Source: Rhizobiales bacterium 64-17 (GTDB lineage Bacteria > Pseudomonadota > Alphaproteobacteria > Rhizobiales > Xanthobacteraceae). Taken from it: a stretch of 64,000 nucleotides of DNA. The stretch's first letter is position 1, and each line of letters begins with the position of its first letter. The position numbers were made by a program, and so were the translations under genes. The notes below the pieces were generated by a model. The model was not told where the DNA came from and did no database searches. It saw nothing but the letters and a program-made list of their open reading frames with translations. Shown here piece after piece: positions 27,670 through 37,488 of the stretch. Location of the stretch: positions 30,038-94,037 of the forward strand of contig MKWA01000025.1 in the NCBI GenBank assembly GCA_001899285.1, written 5' to 3'.

Positions 27670-28692
27670 TCAGAGCGCCGTTCGCATAGGGGCCGGGTAG
27701 AACCGGTAGCCCTCGCCGACCCCCTGACCCAACTTGGCCACATGTCCCACCCCCGGAAACGGGAAGTGATAGGCAATCAACGGGATGCGCTGCGCCGCCA
27801 GCATGTCCAGGACCTTGATCCGGGTCGCCACTGCCTGCTTGCCGTCAGTGTCGAAGACAAATTCGATCTTCGGCTTTTCCAGCATCAGCACCGAATGGTG
27901 AGCAATGTCGGCGAGGACACAGAGCGAGGCGCTGCCCGAGGTGATCATATAGACGGTGTGGCCAACGGTATGACCGGGCGCGGCCATGGCCTGCACGCCG
28001 GGGACCACTTCAGCCCCGTCCTTGATGAAGGTGATGTTGTCCTTCAACGGCAGGAGCTGGCCACGGGTCGGGCCGATCATCGCGCCGATCGCCGGATGCT
28101 TGGCCTTACTCTCGTCGGTCCAGAACTTGAAGTCGGACTCGGCCATATAGATTTGCGCGTTGGGGAAGTTCGGCGCGCCGATGTGACCCATCAGTGCCCA
28201 ACAATGGTCCGGATGCGCGTGGGTGAGGATCACCGCGTCGATGTCCTCGGCGCGGATGCCGGCGGCTTGCAGGGTGTCGAGCAGCCGCCCGCTATTCGGA
28301 CCCATCGTCTTGGCGCCACCCATGCCGGTGTCGAACAGGACGAGCTGCGAGCCGGTGTTGATCACCAGTGCATTCTGCTCGAGCGTGATGTTGTCCGGAT
28401 CGAGATAGTTGGCGGTGAGCAGCGCCTTCAACTCATCGATCGGCGTCTGTCCTTTGAAAAAGTCGGGCTTCAGCGGTCCCATTGCCAGCGGACCGTCGGA
28501 AATCACCGTGGCTTCGATGGTTCCGACCTTGAAGCGGTAGAACATCGGCGCCTGCGTTTTGATAAGCGGCGCCTTGGCGAACACGGGAGCCGGCACAGCG
28601 CCGAGCGCGGCCAGCGCCGCGCCGCCGGCAATCAGGTTGCGGCGCGAGAATGCAAGCGGGCGGGTAAAGGACGTGGTGTCGAGCGCGATCAT
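27670..28692 (-). CDS. Tat-exported MBL fold metallo-hydrolase
   Basis: 340 residues. FSRRNLIAGGAALAALGAV is a twin-arginine signal with cleavage near VFA-KAP. The metallo-beta-lactamase motif LTHAHPDHCWAL gives the HxHxDH zinc ligands, and AAPGHTVGHTVYMI supplies a further His. The closest well-known relatives are lactonases and aryl hydrolases of the AidA/methyl parathion hydrolase type; the substrate is not predictable. The ATG at 28692 is the first that precedes the signal; the longer frame to 28875 overlaps the ymdB end and is discounted. Confidence 0.88.
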   Translation of the reverse strand: MIALDTTSFTRPLAFSRRNLIAGGAALAALGAVPAPVFAKAPLIKTQAPMFYRFKVGTIEATVISDGPLAMGPLKPDFFKGQTPIDELKALLTANYLDPDNITLEQNALVINTGSQLVLFDTGMGGAKTMGPNSGRLLDTLQAAGIRAEDIDAVILTHAHPDHCWALMGHIGAPNFPNAQIYMAESDFKFWTDESKAKHPAIGAMIGPTRGQLLPLKDNITFIKDGAEVVPGVQAMAAPGHTVGHTVYMITSGSASLCVLADIAHHSVLMLEKPKIEFVFDTDGKQAVATRIKVLDMLAAQRIPLIAYHFPFPGVGHVAKLGQGVGEGYRFYPAPMRTAL

Positions 28693-28789
28693 GGACGGGC
28701 TCCAAAGCCGATGATCGCAAATCGTGCGCGCGGCACGTGGCGAACTCAAGACGCCGCCCGCGAACCGCCGCATAAAATTCAGCCGAAGG

Positions 28790-29614
28790 TCATGCCGACC
28801 AGAACGGCGGCTGCACCTGATCGAGGATACCGCCGAGCCGCACCGGCGCGACCTTGACGGCAAGGCCGGTGGCATCGTCGGTTTCCACCGCCAGGGCGCA
28901 CAGCGTCGCCGGTCCCGAGGCGGCCTCGAACTTGCCGCTCGGAATCTTGCGGATGAACCGCTCCAGCGGCTGCTCCTTGACCATGCCGATCGAGGAATCG
29001 AAATCGCCGGTCATGCCGACGTCGGACTGATAGGCGGTGCCGCCGGGCAAAATGCGATGATCGGCGGTCGGCACATGGGTGTGCGTGCCGACGACGAGGC
29101 TGGCGCGGCCATCGACGAAAAAGCCCATGCACTGCTTCTCGCTGGTCGCCTCCGCATGCACATCGACGATGATCGCATCCGCCGCCTCGCGTAGCGGACA
29201 CGCGGCGATCTCGCGGTCCACCGCCAGGAACGGATCGTCGAGCGGGTCCATGAAGATGCGACCCATGACGTTCATGACGAGCGCGCGCTTGCCGTTCTTG
29301 GCGTCGATCAGCGCGGCGCCGCGACCCGGCGTGCCGGCCGGGAAGTTCATGGGACGGATGAGGCGTGGCGCGCGCTCAATGAACACCAGCGCCTCGCGCT
29401 GGTCCCAGGCGTGATTGCCGAGTGTGACCACATCGGCGCCGGCATCGATGAACTCGTTATAGATCGTCTCGGTGATGCCGAAGCCGCCGGCGGCGTTCTC
29501 ACCGTTGATGACGACAAGATCGAGTTTCCAGTCGCGGATCAGCCCCGGCAGGCGCTCCAGCACCGCCGTGCGCCCGCTGCGTCCGACCACGTCGCCGATG
29601 AAGAGAATGCGCAT
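28790..29614 (-). CDS. YmdB family metallophosphoesterase (TIGR00282)
   Basis: 274 residues. MRILFIGDVVGRSGRTAVLE, INGENAAGGFGIT and VTLGNHAWDQREAL are the conserved metal-binding blocks; DVHAEATSEKQ and VVGTHTHVPTADHRILPGGT finish the site. Relatives hydrolyse 2',3'-cyclic nucleotides; a physiological role is not fixed. It begins one nucleotide after the fthC stop codon, so the two are cotranscribed. Confidence 0.93.
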   Translation of the reverse strand: MRILFIGDVVGRSGRTAVLERLPGLIRDWKLDLVVINGENAAGGFGITETIYNEFIDAGADVVTLGNHAWDQREALVFIERAPRLIRPMNFPAGTPGRGAALIDAKNGKRALVMNVMGRIFMDPLDDPFLAVDREIAACPLREAADAIIVDVHAEATSEKQCMGFFVDGRASLVVGTHTHVPTADHRILPGGTAYQSDVGMTGDFDSSIGMVKEQPLERFIRKIPSGKFEAASGPATLCALAVETDDATGLAVKVAPVRLGGILDQVQPPFWSA

Positions 29615-29615
29615 G

Positions 29616-30212
29616 TTATCGTTTCCGGAAATCGATCACTTCGCGCTCGGTGAGCACGAAGTCGAGTTGTTCGTCGTGATTCGTCGCCGGCACGCGGTCG
29701 ATCTCCTGCAGCGCGAAGGCGACGCCGAGCGTCACCACCGATTTCCGGCTGCGCGCACGATGGATCGTCATGTCGAAATAGCCGGCGCCGTAGCCGATGC
29801 GATGGCCGGTGCGGTCGAAGCAGGCGAGCGGCACGATCATGATGTCGGGATCGACCTCCGGTGCGTCGGGCTTCGGTTCGCGGATGCCCCACTGACCGGA
29901 GGCGAGTTCGTCGCCGGTCGACCAGGCGCGCAGCGTCAGCGGCTTGCCGCGACCGGCGATCACCGGCAGCGCGAGTTGCGCGCCCTCGCCCGCGAGCCTG
30001 CGCATCAACGGCAGCGGATTGATCTCCGAGCGCATCGGGAAAAAGCCCGACACGATGGCGCCTTTCGGCACCGCGACCGGCAGCGGCCGCGTCGCCAGGA
30101 TCTCGGCGGCAGCCATGCGCTCGGGTGCCGGCATGGCATCGCGTCTCGCGAGTGTGGCATTGCGCAATGCAGTCTTCTGCGCGGTAACGTCCGGCAACAT
30201 CACATCCGTCAT
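29616..30212 (-). CDS. fthC: 5-formyltetrahydrofolate cyclo-ligase
   Basis: 198 residues. The N-terminal ATLARRDAMP segment, FPMRSEINPLPLMRRL, and the C-terminal phosphate loop GYGAGYFDMTIHRAR are family features. The enzyme converts 5-formyl-THF to 5,10-methenyl-THF using ATP. It is just downstream of the 6S RNA gene, the arrangement found across Proteobacteria, where the ssrS transcript and this gene can be cotranscribed. Confidence 0.95.
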   Translation of the reverse strand: MTDVMLPDVTAQKTALRNATLARRDAMPAPERMAAAEILATRPLPVAVPKGAIVSGFFPMRSEINPLPLMRRLAGEGAQLALPVIAGRGKPLTLRAWSTGDELASGQWGIREPKPDAPEVDPDIMIVPLACFDRTGHRIGYGAGYFDMTIHRARSRKSVVTLGVAFALQEIDRVPATNHDEQLDFVLTEREVIDFRKR

Positions 30213-30252
30213 CGTGGAATACGGCGCGCATCGCGCGCCGCGAAAGAGAAAG

Positions 30253-30402
30253 TGCGGGGCCGCAAAAGCCGTTGGAGTCGTGATCCCGGGAACCTACAGA
30301 AGTAGGTGGGCGCCATGTGTCCGAACCCACGGGTCCGGCAGGGACAGCTCCCTAAGGAATCGTAAGGCCCCGGGGAATGTTAACTCCTGACGCACCCCGC
30401 AG
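30253..30402 (-). ncRNA. ssrS: 6S RNA
   Basis: The minus-strand sequence is a long hairpin-like RNA closed by TGCGGGG (5' side, 30395-30401) and CCCCGCA (3' side, 30253-30259), with a 5' AGGAGTT complementary to a 3' AACTCC. Conserved blocks GGTTCGGACAC-TGGCGCCCACCT and CTTCTGTAGG match the alphaproteobacterial 6S RNA consensus as I remember it. It lies directly upstream of fthC and downstream of zapA, the known 6S locus. 6S RNA binds the housekeeping RNA polymerase by mimicking an open promoter. The ends are estimates from the closing stem. Confidence 0.88.
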
Positions 30403-30468
30403 CTCCGCAGCGACAATGTAGTCCTCGCGCGGGTGAGATGCCAGCGGCATCACCCATCATTTGGTCGG

Positions 30469-30909
30469 TCAATCGCGCAGATCGCCCGACATCCGCACGA
30501 CAGCCATGGTGGCGGTGATCAGCGCCACATGCTTCTCCTCGCCTTTGTCGATCGCGAACACATCGCCGGAACAAATCACCAGCCGGCGGCCCGGCCGCAC
30601 CACGCGGCCGACCGCGCGCAGCAATTCGCCGGTCGCCGGCGACATCAGGTTGATCTTGAACTCTGCCGTGAGCACCGCGGCGTCTTCCGGCATGGTCGTC
30701 AGTGCGGCATAGCCGCAGGCGGAATCGGCAATGCTCGCCACCAGTCCGCCATGAATGAAGCCGTGCTGCTGGGTGTTGCCCGCCGCATAGGGCAGTTCGA
30801 TCTCCACATGGCCGGCACGCACCGTGGCCATGCGCGCGCCAACCGTCGCCATGAACGCTTGCCGGGCAAAGCTGTCGCGAATGCGCTTCTCGATCGCCGC
30901 CGAATCCAT
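30469..30909 (-). CDS. PaaI family thioesterase (hot-dog fold)
   Basis: 146 residues. The hot-dog core QQHGFIHGGLVASIADSACGYAAL is the PaaI signature, where the conserved Gly-Gly and Asp shape the active site for acyl-CoA hydrolysis. The substrate is unknown. It starts 3 nt after zapA and precedes the 6S RNA gene, so it sits inside the otherwise conserved zapA-ssrS-fthC arrangement. Confidence 0.9.
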   Translation of the reverse strand: MDSAAIEKRIRDSFARQAFMATVGARMATVRAGHVEIELPYAAGNTQQHGFIHGGLVASIADSACGYAALTTMPEDAAVLTAEFKINLMSPATGELLRAVGRVVRPGRRLVICSGDVFAIDKGEEKHVALITATMAVVRMSGDLRD

Positions 30910-30912
30910 CGC

Positions 30913-31296
30913 CTATCCGATCGACACGTCGTCGCCGGCGGTCTGGTTGAGCCGCTTGGTGATGCCTTCGATCCGCTCCGCCGCGGAGTTGAATGCATGC
31001 ACCACCGCCGCCTGCGCCTGCCGCGCGCGGTCGGTTGACAGCACGCGCGCATCCTGCATCGCCGTGACTTCTTCCTCGAGCCGGCGGATGCGTTGCTCGG
31101 CATCGCGCAATTCGTCGGCGACCTGAATCGCCGCCATCACCGTGAGCCGCGTATCGCCGATCTCGCCGAACGAGCCGCGCATCGCCTCGATGCGCTGATC
31201 GAGCGAGGTCGCGAGCGCAGTGAGGCTTTCCTCCTGCCCGTCGTCGCAGGCGATGCGGAACTGCCGTCCGTTGATGCTGACGCTGACCTGGGCCAT
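30913..31296 (-). CDS. zapA: cell division protein ZapA
   Basis: 127 residues. The N-terminal MAQVSVSINGRQFRIACDDGQEE and LATSLDQRIEAMRGSFGEIGDTRLTVMAAIQVADEL form the ZapA globular domain, and the C-terminal part is a coiled coil. ZapA bundles FtsZ filaments at the division site. It is 11 nt downstream of the DUF4164 gene and 3 nt upstream of the thioesterase. Confidence 0.94.
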   Translation of the reverse strand: MAQVSVSINGRQFRIACDDGQEESLTALATSLDQRIEAMRGSFGEIGDTRLTVMAAIQVADELRDAEQRIRRLEEEVTAMQDARVLSTDRARQAQAAVVHAFNSAAERIEGITKRLNQTAGDDVSIG

Positions 31297-31307
31297 CGGC
31301 TGCCCCC

Positions 31308-31589
31308 TTATCGGTCGTTGGCTTCGATCACGGCGCGGATCGTGTCCATCGCCGTGTCGATGCGTTGCGCGATGTCGCGATGCGTGGCTTCCAGCGACTG
31401 GCCGCGCGCGGCTTCGCCGTCGAGCGCGGCGGCGAGACGCGACCTGTCGGCAGCGAGCGCCTGCACCTGCTGCGCCAGTCCGTGCTGGCGCTGATCGCTC
31501 TCACGATGCCGCTCCACAGCCGCATCCAGCGCGTCGAGCGCCGAAGCGAGACGCTTCACTGCCGAATCGAGGGTGCCTTCGTCGCTCAT
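31308..31589 (-). CDS. DUF4164 coiled-coil protein
   Basis: 93 residues, almost entirely helical with heptads (VKRLASALDALDAAVERHRE, then RLAAALDGEAARGQSLE). It matches the small DUF4164 coiled-coil family found just upstream of zapA in Hyphomicrobiales. Function is unknown; position suggests a partner of ZapA in division, which is inference. The ATG at 31589 is the first one before the conserved part. Confidence 0.85.
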   Translation of the reverse strand: MSDEGTLDSAVKRLASALDALDAAVERHRESDQRQHGLAQQVQALAADRSRLAAALDGEAARGQSLEATHRDIAQRIDTAMDTIRAVIEANDR

Positions 31590-31847
31590 GATCTTGTTGT
31601 CGAATCCGCGTGGGCGATGATGTCGTGCGGGTGATCGCCAAAAAGCCACGAAACCGCAAGCATTTACGCTTGAAAGCTTATGTTCCGCGCGACCGCCGCG
31701 TCAACCGCACCCAGCCGTTAGCCCCGGCTATTTACCCCGCCTGTGCATCCCCTTGTGCATGGGACCGCCGCGCCGCGCGGGCCGCGTTGGACTCAAGGCC
31801 CCTGCGTGCTAATCCACCGCCACCTCAGAACAGGGCCCAAAGTTACA

Positions 31848-33881
31848 ATGAGTGGATCAGCTTCGTCGGCCGCAGCCGTGAAACCCTCCGTGGACCGCGC
31901 CCGGCACGACCGGATGGCGAATGCGATCCGCGCGCTGGCGATGGACGGCGTGGAACAGGCCAAATCCGGCCATCCGGGCCTGCCGATGGGTGCCGCCGAT
32001 ATCGCCACCGTCCTGTTCAGCCAGTTCCTGAATTTCGACCCGGCCGAACCAAAATGGCCGGACCGCGACCGCTTCATTCTCTCGGCCGGCCACGGCTCGA
32101 TGCTGCTCTACGCGCTGCTCTATCTTACCGGCCACACGTCGGTGACGATCGACGAGATCAAGCGCTTCCGCCAGCTCGGCAGCCGTACGCCCGGCCATCC
32201 GGAAAACTTCGTCACCGAAGGCATCGAGACCACCACGGGTCCGCTCGGCCAGGGCATCGCCAGCGCGGTCGGCTTCGCCATCGCCGAGCGCCACATGGCC
32301 GCGGTGTTCGGCGACAGCGTCGTCGACCACAAGACCTATGTGCTCGCCTCCGACGGCGACCTGATGGAAGGCATCTCGCAGGAAGCGATCGCGCTCGCCG
32401 GCCATCTCAACCTCAACAAGCTGGTCGTGCTGTTCGACGACAACGGCATTTCCATCGACGGCAAGATCTCTCTGTCGGACTCGACCGATCAGGTGAAGCG
32501 GTTCGAAGCCTCGGGCTGGCGCGCCGAGCGCATCGACGGGCACGATCCGCAAGCGATTGCCGCCGCGCTGACGCGCGCGCAGTCGTCCGACCGCCCGACC
32601 ATGATCGCCTGCAAGACGCAGATCGCGTTCGGCTCGCCGAACAAGGCGAACAGCGAAAAGGCGCACGGCTCGCCGCTCGGCGCCGACGAAATCGCCGCGA
32701 CGCGCAAGAACCTGAACTGGACATCGCCGCCGTTCGAGGTGCCGGCCGACATTCTGAGCGACTGGCGCAAGACGGCCGAGCGCGGCCAGTCGGCCCGCGC
32801 CGCGTGGAGCAAGAAGCTCGCGGCGCTCGATGCCGGCCAGCGCGACGAATTCAGCCGCCGCATGCGCGGCGACCTGCCGGCGCAGGCGCTCGCCGACGCG
32901 GTGCGCAAGACCAAGGAGACGCTCGCGGCGACGCCGAAGGACATCGCCACCCGCGCGTCCTCGGAATTCGCTCTGGAAGCTTTGGTGCCGGCGGTGCCGG
33001 AGATGATCGGCGGCTCCGCCGACCTCACCGGCTCCAACAACACCCGCACCAAGTCGATGAAGGCGATCAACGCCGGCGACTTCTCCGGCCGCTTCATCAA
33101 CTACGGCATCCGCGAGCATGGCATGGCCGCCGCCATGAACGGCATGGCGCTGCATGGCGGTGTCATCCCCTATTCCGGCACGTTCCTCGTGTTCTCCGAC
33201 TATTGCCGGCCGTCGATCCGCCTCGCCGCGCTGATGGGCGAGCGGGTGATCCACGTCATGACCCACGATTCGATCGGGCTCGGCGAGGACGGCCCGACCC
33301 ACCAGCCTGTGGAACACCTCGCCGCGCTGCGCGCGATCCCGAACCTCTTGGTGTTCCGCCCGGCCGACGCGGTCGAGACCCTGGAATGCTGGCAACTCGC
33401 GCTGGAAAACCGCGACCGGCCGAGCGTGCTGGCGCTCACCCGCCAGAACCTGCCGCAGTTCCGCAAGGCCGTGGACCCGCAGAACCGTTGCTCCGCCGGC
33501 GCTTACGAGGCGGCGGCCGCGTTCGGCAAGGCCCAGGTCTCGCTGTTCGCCACCGGCTCGGAAGTTTCGCTGGCGCTGGAAGCCAAGGCGCTGCTCGACG
33601 AGAAGGGCGTTTCGTCGCGGGTGGTTTCAGTCCCCTCGTTCGAACTGCTGGCGGAAGCCCCCGAAGCCGCTCGTCACGCCGTGATCGGCGATGCGCCAGT
33701 GAAAATCGGCATCGAAGCCGCCATCCGGCAGGGCTGGGACGCCATTATCGGCTCCGACGGCATCTTCGTCGGCATGACTGGATTTGGCGCCAGCGCACCC
33801 TATAAAGAGCTTTATAAGCACTTCGGCATTACCGCCGAGGCGGTTGCACAAGCCGCATTGAGCAAGCTCGGGAAGAAGTGA
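31848..33881 (+). CDS. tkt: transketolase
   Basis: 677 residues. [12 protein letters not shown], the thiamine-diphosphate motif [13 protein letters not shown] followed by DDN, and the Pyr-domain block [22 protein letters not shown] with the catalytic Glu are all visible. It transfers two-carbon ketol units between sugar phosphates in the pentose phosphate and, where present, Calvin pathways. The ATG at 31848 begins the conserved protein; an in-frame ATG at 31743 would add 35 residues without family support. It opens the tkt-gap-pgk-fba series. Confidence 0.97.
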   Translation: MSGSASSAAAVKPSVDRARHDRMANAIRALAMDGVEQAKSGHPGLPMGAADIATVLFSQFLNFDPAEPKWPDRDRFILSAGHGSMLLYALLYLTGHTSVTIDEIKRFRQLGSRTPGHPENFVTEGIETTTGPLGQGIASAVGFAIAERHMAAVFGDSVVDHKTYVLASDGDLMEGISQEAIALAGHLNLNKLVVLFDDNGISIDGKISLSDSTDQVKRFEASGWRAERIDGHDPQAIAAALTRAQSSDRPTMIACKTQIAFGSPNKANSEKAHGSPLGADEIAATRKNLNWTSPPFEVPADILSDWRKTAERGQSARAAWSKKLAALDAGQRDEFSRRMRGDLPAQALADAVRKTKETLAATPKDIATRASSEFALEALVPAVPEMIGGSADLTGSNNTRTKSMKAINAGDFSGRFINYGIREHGMAAAMNGMALHGGVIPYSGTFLVFSDYCRPSIRLAALMGERVIHVMTHDSIGLGEDGPTHQPVEHLAALRAIPNLLVFRPADAVETLECWQLALENRDRPSVLALTRQNLPQFRKAVDPQNRCSAGAYEAAAAFGKAQVSLFATGSEVSLALEAKALLDEKGVSSRVVSVPSFELLAEAPEAARHAVIGDAPVKIGIEAAIRQGWDAIIGSDGIFVGMTGFGASAPYKELYKHFGITAEAVAQAALSKLGKK

Positions 33882-33917
33882 TAGCAAGGCGCGCCAAGAA
33901 CGCATTCTTGGTGTCAC

Positions 33918-34000
33918 GCCCGGCCCCGCGCCGGGCATCCACGTCTTCCCGCTTGCATATCTGGACGTGGGTGGCTGGGGTTTTCCCGGTCATGACGGGT
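33918..34000. repeat. rhizobial-type intergenic palindromic repeat between tkt and gap
   Basis: GCCCGG/CCGGGC (33918-33936) is followed by ATCCACGTC (33937-33945), which pairs with GACGTGGGT (33964-33972), then CCCGGTCATGACGGG near 33986-34000. The composition CCCGGGC-ATCCACGTC and TCATGACGGG is typical of intergenic repeats in Bradyrhizobium relatives. It could also shape the tkt 3' end or the gap leader. Confidence 0.6.
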
Positions 34001-34023
34001 TCGACAACGCTGGGATTAGACAC

Positions 34024-35031
34024 ATGACTGTTCGCGTCGCCATTAACGGATTTGGCCGGATCGGCCGCAACGTCCTGCGCGCCATCGCCGAAAACGGCCG
34101 CAAGGATATCGAGGTCGTCGGCATCAACGATCTCGGCCCGGTCGAGACCAACGCGCACCTGCTGCGCTTCGACAGCGTGCACGGCCGCTTCCCCGGCGAA
34201 GTGACGGTCAAGGGCGACACGATCAGCGTCGGCAACGGCGCCATCAAGGTCAGCGCCGAGCGCGACCCGTCCAAGCTGCCGTGGAAGGATCTCGGCGTCG
34301 ACATCGCGCTGGAATGCACCGGCATCTTCACGTCGAAGGACAAAGCCTCGGCCCATCTCACCGCCGGCGCCAAGCGCGTGCTCGTCTCCGCGCCGGCCGA
34401 CGGCGCCGACCTCACGGTGGTCTACGGCGTCAACCACGACAAGCTGACCAAGGATCATCTGGTCGTGTCGAACGCCTCGTGCACCACCAACTGCCTCGCG
34501 CCGGTCGCCAAGGTGCTCAACGATGCCATCGGCATCGACAAGGGCTTCATGACGACGATCCACGCTTACACCGGCGACCAGCCGACGCTCGACACCATGC
34601 ACAAGGATCTCTACCGCGCCCGCGCCGCGGCGATGTCGATGATCCCGACCTCGACCGGTGCCGCCAAGGCCGTCGGTCTGGTGCTGCCGGAACTCGCCGG
34701 CCGCCTCGACGGCGTCTCGGTGCGCGTGCCGACGCCGAACGTCTCGGTCGTCGATTTCAAGTTCGTCGCCAAAAAGAAGACCGACAAGGACGAGGTGAAC
34801 AACGCGATCAAGCGCGCCGCCTCGCAGCAGCTCAAGGGCATCCTCGGCTTCACCGATGCGCCGAACGTGTCGATCGACTTCAACCACGATCCGCACTCGT
34901 CGATCTTCCACATCGACCAGACCAAGGTGATGGACGGCACGCTGGTGCGCGTCATGTCCTGGTATGACAATGAGTGGGGCTTCTCCAACCGCATGGCCGA
35001 CACCGCCGTGGCGATGGGCAAGCTGGTCTAA
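34024..35031 (+). CDS. gap: type I glyceraldehyde-3-phosphate dehydrogenase
   Basis: 335 residues. The NAD-binding opening [20 protein letters not shown], the catalytic block [12 protein letters not shown] with nucleophile Cys153, and the C-terminal [13 protein letters not shown] are standard. It oxidises glyceraldehyde 3-phosphate to 1,3-bisphosphoglycerate. The ATG at 34024 is the canonical start. A GC-rich palindromic repeat precedes it and another follows it. Confidence 0.98.
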   Translation: MTVRVAINGFGRIGRNVLRAIAENGRKDIEVVGINDLGPVETNAHLLRFDSVHGRFPGEVTVKGDTISVGNGAIKVSAERDPSKLPWKDLGVDIALECTGIFTSKDKASAHLTAGAKRVLVSAPADGADLTVVYGVNHDKLTKDHLVVSNASCTTNCLAPVAKVLNDAIGIDKGFMTTIHAYTGDQPTLDTMHKDLYRARAAAMSMIPTSTGAAKAVGLVLPELAGRLDGVSVRVPTPNVSVVDFKFVAKKKTDKDEVNNAIKRAASQQLKGILGFTDAPNVSIDFNHDPHSSIFHIDQTKVMDGTLVRVMSWYDNEWGFSNRMADTAVAMGKLV

Positions 35032-35043
35032 CAAGAAAATGTC

Positions 35044-35150
35044 GTGATGGCCGGGCATAGCCGTTCGAAGAACGGCGTTCTTCGAACGCCTATCGTCTCG
35101 GCCATTCGCGTTTTTGAAAGGCTTGCATGCCCGGAACCCAACCGGGCATG
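35044..35150. repeat. palindromic repeat between gap and pgk with two strong hairpins
   Basis: CGTTCGAAGAACG and CGTTCTTCGAACG form a perfect 13-bp dyad around a single base (35062-35088), and CATGCCCGG/CCGGGCATG forms a second hairpin (35126-35150). The surrounding GATGGCCGGGCAT and GGCCAT resemble common Bradyrhizobium-type intergenic repeats. The hairpins lie in the gap-pgk transcript and could tune processing. Confidence 0.65.
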
Positions 35151-35167
35151 AAAACTGAGTGAAGCAC

Positions 35168-36358
35168 ATGAGTTTCCGCACCCTCGATCAGGCCGACCTC
35201 GCCAACAAGCGCGTGCTGCTGCGCGTCGATCTCAACGTGCCGATGGCCGACGGCAAGATCAGCGACGCCACCCGCATCGAGCGCGCGGCGCAGACCATCA
35301 AGGAAATCGCGAGCAAGGGCGGCAAGGTGATCCTGCTGTCGCATTTCGGCCGGCCCAAGGGCCGCGATCCGAAGGAGTCGTTGAAGCCCGTCGCCGCCGC
35401 GGTGGCGCATATCGTCGGCAAGCCGGTAGCGTTCGCCGACGACTGCATCGGCGAGCCCGCGGAGAAAGCCGTCGCGGCGATGAAGGCCGGCGACATTCTC
35501 TGTCTCGAGAACACCCGCTTCCACAAGGAAGAGGAAAAGAACGATCCCGCTTTTGTCGCCGCGCTCGCCAAGCTCGGCGACATTTTTGTGAATGATGCCT
35601 TCTCGGCCGCGCATCGCGCGCACGCCTCGACCGAAGGTCTCGGCCACAAACTTCCCGCTTACGCCGGCCGCGCGATGCAGGCCGAACTCGAAGCGCTCGG
35701 CAAGGCGCTGGAGCATCCGCAGAAGCCGGTGATCGCGGTGATCGGCGGCGCCAAGGTCTCGACCAAGCTCGACCTCCTGGAAAACCTGATCGCCAAGGTC
35801 GATGCGCTGGTCATCGGCGGCGGCATGGCCAACACCTTCCTGCACGCGCAGGGAATCAACATCGGCAAGTCGCTGGCAGAGAAGGATCTCGCCGACACCG
35901 CGCGCCGCATCATGGACAAGGCGGAATCAGCGAACTGCGCAATCATCCTGCCGGTCGATGCGGTGGTCGCGTTCCACTTCGAGAAGGATGCACCGTCGCA
36001 CGCTTACGGGCTCGACGCGATCCCGGCCGACGGCATGATCCTCGACGTCGGCCCGCAGTCGATCGCGCGTGTGAAAGCCGCGCTCGACGACGCCCGGACG
36101 CTGGTGTGGAACGGACCGCTCGGCGCGTTCGAACTGCATCCGTTCGACAAGGCGACGGTGGCGGCGGCAAAATACGCGGCCGAACGCACCAAGGCCGGCA
36201 AGCTTGTGTCGGTCGCCGGCGGCGGCGATACGGTCGCCGCGCTGAACCATGCGCAGGTCGCCGACGACTTCACCTACATTTCGACCGCGGGCGGCGCTTT
36301 CCTCGAATGGATGGAAGGCAAGGCGCTGCCGGGCGTCGAGGTACTGCGGAACAAGTGA
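35168..36358 (+). CDS. pgk: phosphoglycerate kinase
   Basis: 396 residues. The N-terminal [16 protein letters not shown], substrate-binding [16 protein letters not shown], the hinge region [18 protein letters not shown], and C-terminal [11 protein letters not shown] are family landmarks. It makes ATP and 3-phosphoglycerate from 1,3-bisphosphoglycerate. I start at the ATG at 35168 (MSFRTLD), three codons after an in-frame upstream codon. It lies 136 nt after gap and 51 nt before fba. Confidence 0.98.
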   Translation: MSFRTLDQADLANKRVLLRVDLNVPMADGKISDATRIERAAQTIKEIASKGGKVILLSHFGRPKGRDPKESLKPVAAAVAHIVGKPVAFADDCIGEPAEKAVAAMKAGDILCLENTRFHKEEEKNDPAFVAALAKLGDIFVNDAFSAAHRAHASTEGLGHKLPAYAGRAMQAELEALGKALEHPQKPVIAVIGGAKVSTKLDLLENLIAKVDALVIGGGMANTFLHAQGINIGKSLAEKDLADTARRIMDKAESANCAIILPVDAVVAFHFEKDAPSHAYGLDAIPADGMILDVGPQSIARVKAALDDARTLVWNGPLGAFELHPFDKATVAAAKYAAERTKAGKLVSVAGGGDTVAALNHAQVADDFTYISTAGGAFLEWMEGKALPGVEVLRNK

Positions 36359-36409
36359 CGATGGGTCTACGCCAAGGGCGTGCCCCGGAATGATCAGAGG
36401 GAGCGAACG

Positions 36410-37435
36410 ATGAATCTCGATGAACTGAACAAGGTCGCGCAGGCGATGGTCGCCCCGGGCAAGGGCATCCTCGCCGCCGACGAATCCTCCGGCACCATCA
36501 AGAAGCGGTTCGACGCGATCGGCGTCGAGTCGACCGAGGACAACCGCCGCGACTATCGCGAGATGATGTTCCGCACCGCCGAGGCGATGAAGAACAACAT
36601 CTCCGGCGTGATCCTCTATGACGAAACGATCTGGCAGAAGGCCAAGGACGGCACGCCGCTGGTCGAACTGATCAAGAAGGCCGGCTCGATCCCCGGCATC
36701 AAGGTCGACGAAGGCACGCAGCCGCTGCCGAACTGCCCTGGTGAACTCATCACCGTCGGCCTCGACAAGCTCGCCGGCCGCCTCACCAAGTACTACGAAC
36801 AGGGCGCGCGCTTTGCCAAGTGGCGCGGCGTGATCGACATCGGGCCGGGCAAGCCGAGCTACACCTGCGTCAGCGCCAACGCACATGCGCTTGCCCGCTA
36901 TGCCGCGCTGTGCCAGCAGGCGCAGATCGTGCCGATCGTCGAGCCGGAAGTATTGATGGACGGCGACCACAATATCGATACCTGTTACCAGGTGACCGAG
37001 TGGGTGCTGAAGGAAACCTTCCAGCAGCTCTACTATCAGAAGGTCGCGCTCGAAGGCATCGTGCTCAAGCCGAACATGGCGATCGCTGGCAAGAAGAGCG
37101 CGAAGCAGGCGTCGGTGCAGGAAGTCGCCGAGAAGACCGTGCGGATGCTCAAGAACTGCGTGCCGGGCGCGGTGCCAGGCATCGCCTTCCTGTCGGGCGG
37201 CCAGTCCGACGAGGACGCGACCGCGCATCTCGACGCCATGAACAAGATCGGCAACCTGCCGTGGCACCTCACCTTCTCCTACGGCCGCGCGCTGCAGGCG
37301 GCGCCGCAGAAGGCGTGGAGCGGCAAGGCGGGCAATGTCGGCGCCGCACAGAGCGCGTTCGCCCACCGCGCCAAGATGAACGGCCTCGCCTCACTCGGCC
37401 AGTGGAAGGCCGATCTGGAGAAGAAAGCGGCCTGA
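36410..37435 (+). CDS. fba: class I fructose-bisphosphate aldolase
   Basis: 341 residues. GILAADESSGTIKKRF and the Schiff-base block LEGIVLKPNMAI with Lys220 show a class I (metal-free) aldolase, which splits fructose 1,6-bisphosphate or runs in reverse for gluconeogenesis. A GAGGGAG ribosome site supports the ATG at 36410. It is the last gene of the tkt-gap-pgk-fba group and is followed by a strong terminator. Confidence 0.97.
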   Translation: MNLDELNKVAQAMVAPGKGILAADESSGTIKKRFDAIGVESTEDNRRDYREMMFRTAEAMKNNISGVILYDETIWQKAKDGTPLVELIKKAGSIPGIKVDEGTQPLPNCPGELITVGLDKLAGRLTKYYEQGARFAKWRGVIDIGPGKPSYTCVSANAHALARYAALCQQAQIVPIVEPEVLMDGDHNIDTCYQVTEWVLKETFQQLYYQKVALEGIVLKPNMAIAGKKSAKQASVQEVAEKTVRMLKNCVPGAVPGIAFLSGGQSDEDATAHLDAMNKIGNLPWHLTFSYGRALQAAPQKAWSGKAGNVGAAQSAFAHRAKMNGLASLGQWKADLEKKAA

Positions 37436-37457
37436 TCTGTCCGCCGATTGGTGAATG

Positions 37458-37488
37458 AAAATGGCCCCGCTTGCGGGGCCATTTTTTT
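37458..37488. terminator. bidirectional terminator between fba and the AraC gene
   Basis: AAAATGGCCCCGC pairs perfectly with GCGGGGCCATTTT around a TT loop and runs into a T tract. The AraC-family stop codon (minus strand, 37487-37489) is formed by the end of that tract. Confidence 0.93.

Noticed and set aside
31857-33395. Long minus-strand open frame of 512 codons
   Set aside because: Antisense shadow of tkt in GC-rich sequence; composition is Arg/Ala/Gly/His-heavy and no family motif appears.
34024-37435. Calvin-cycle cbb operon
   Set aside because: tkt-gap-pgk-fba occurs, but there is no RuBisCO, phosphoribulokinase or CbbR; this is the ordinary central carbon cluster of the order.
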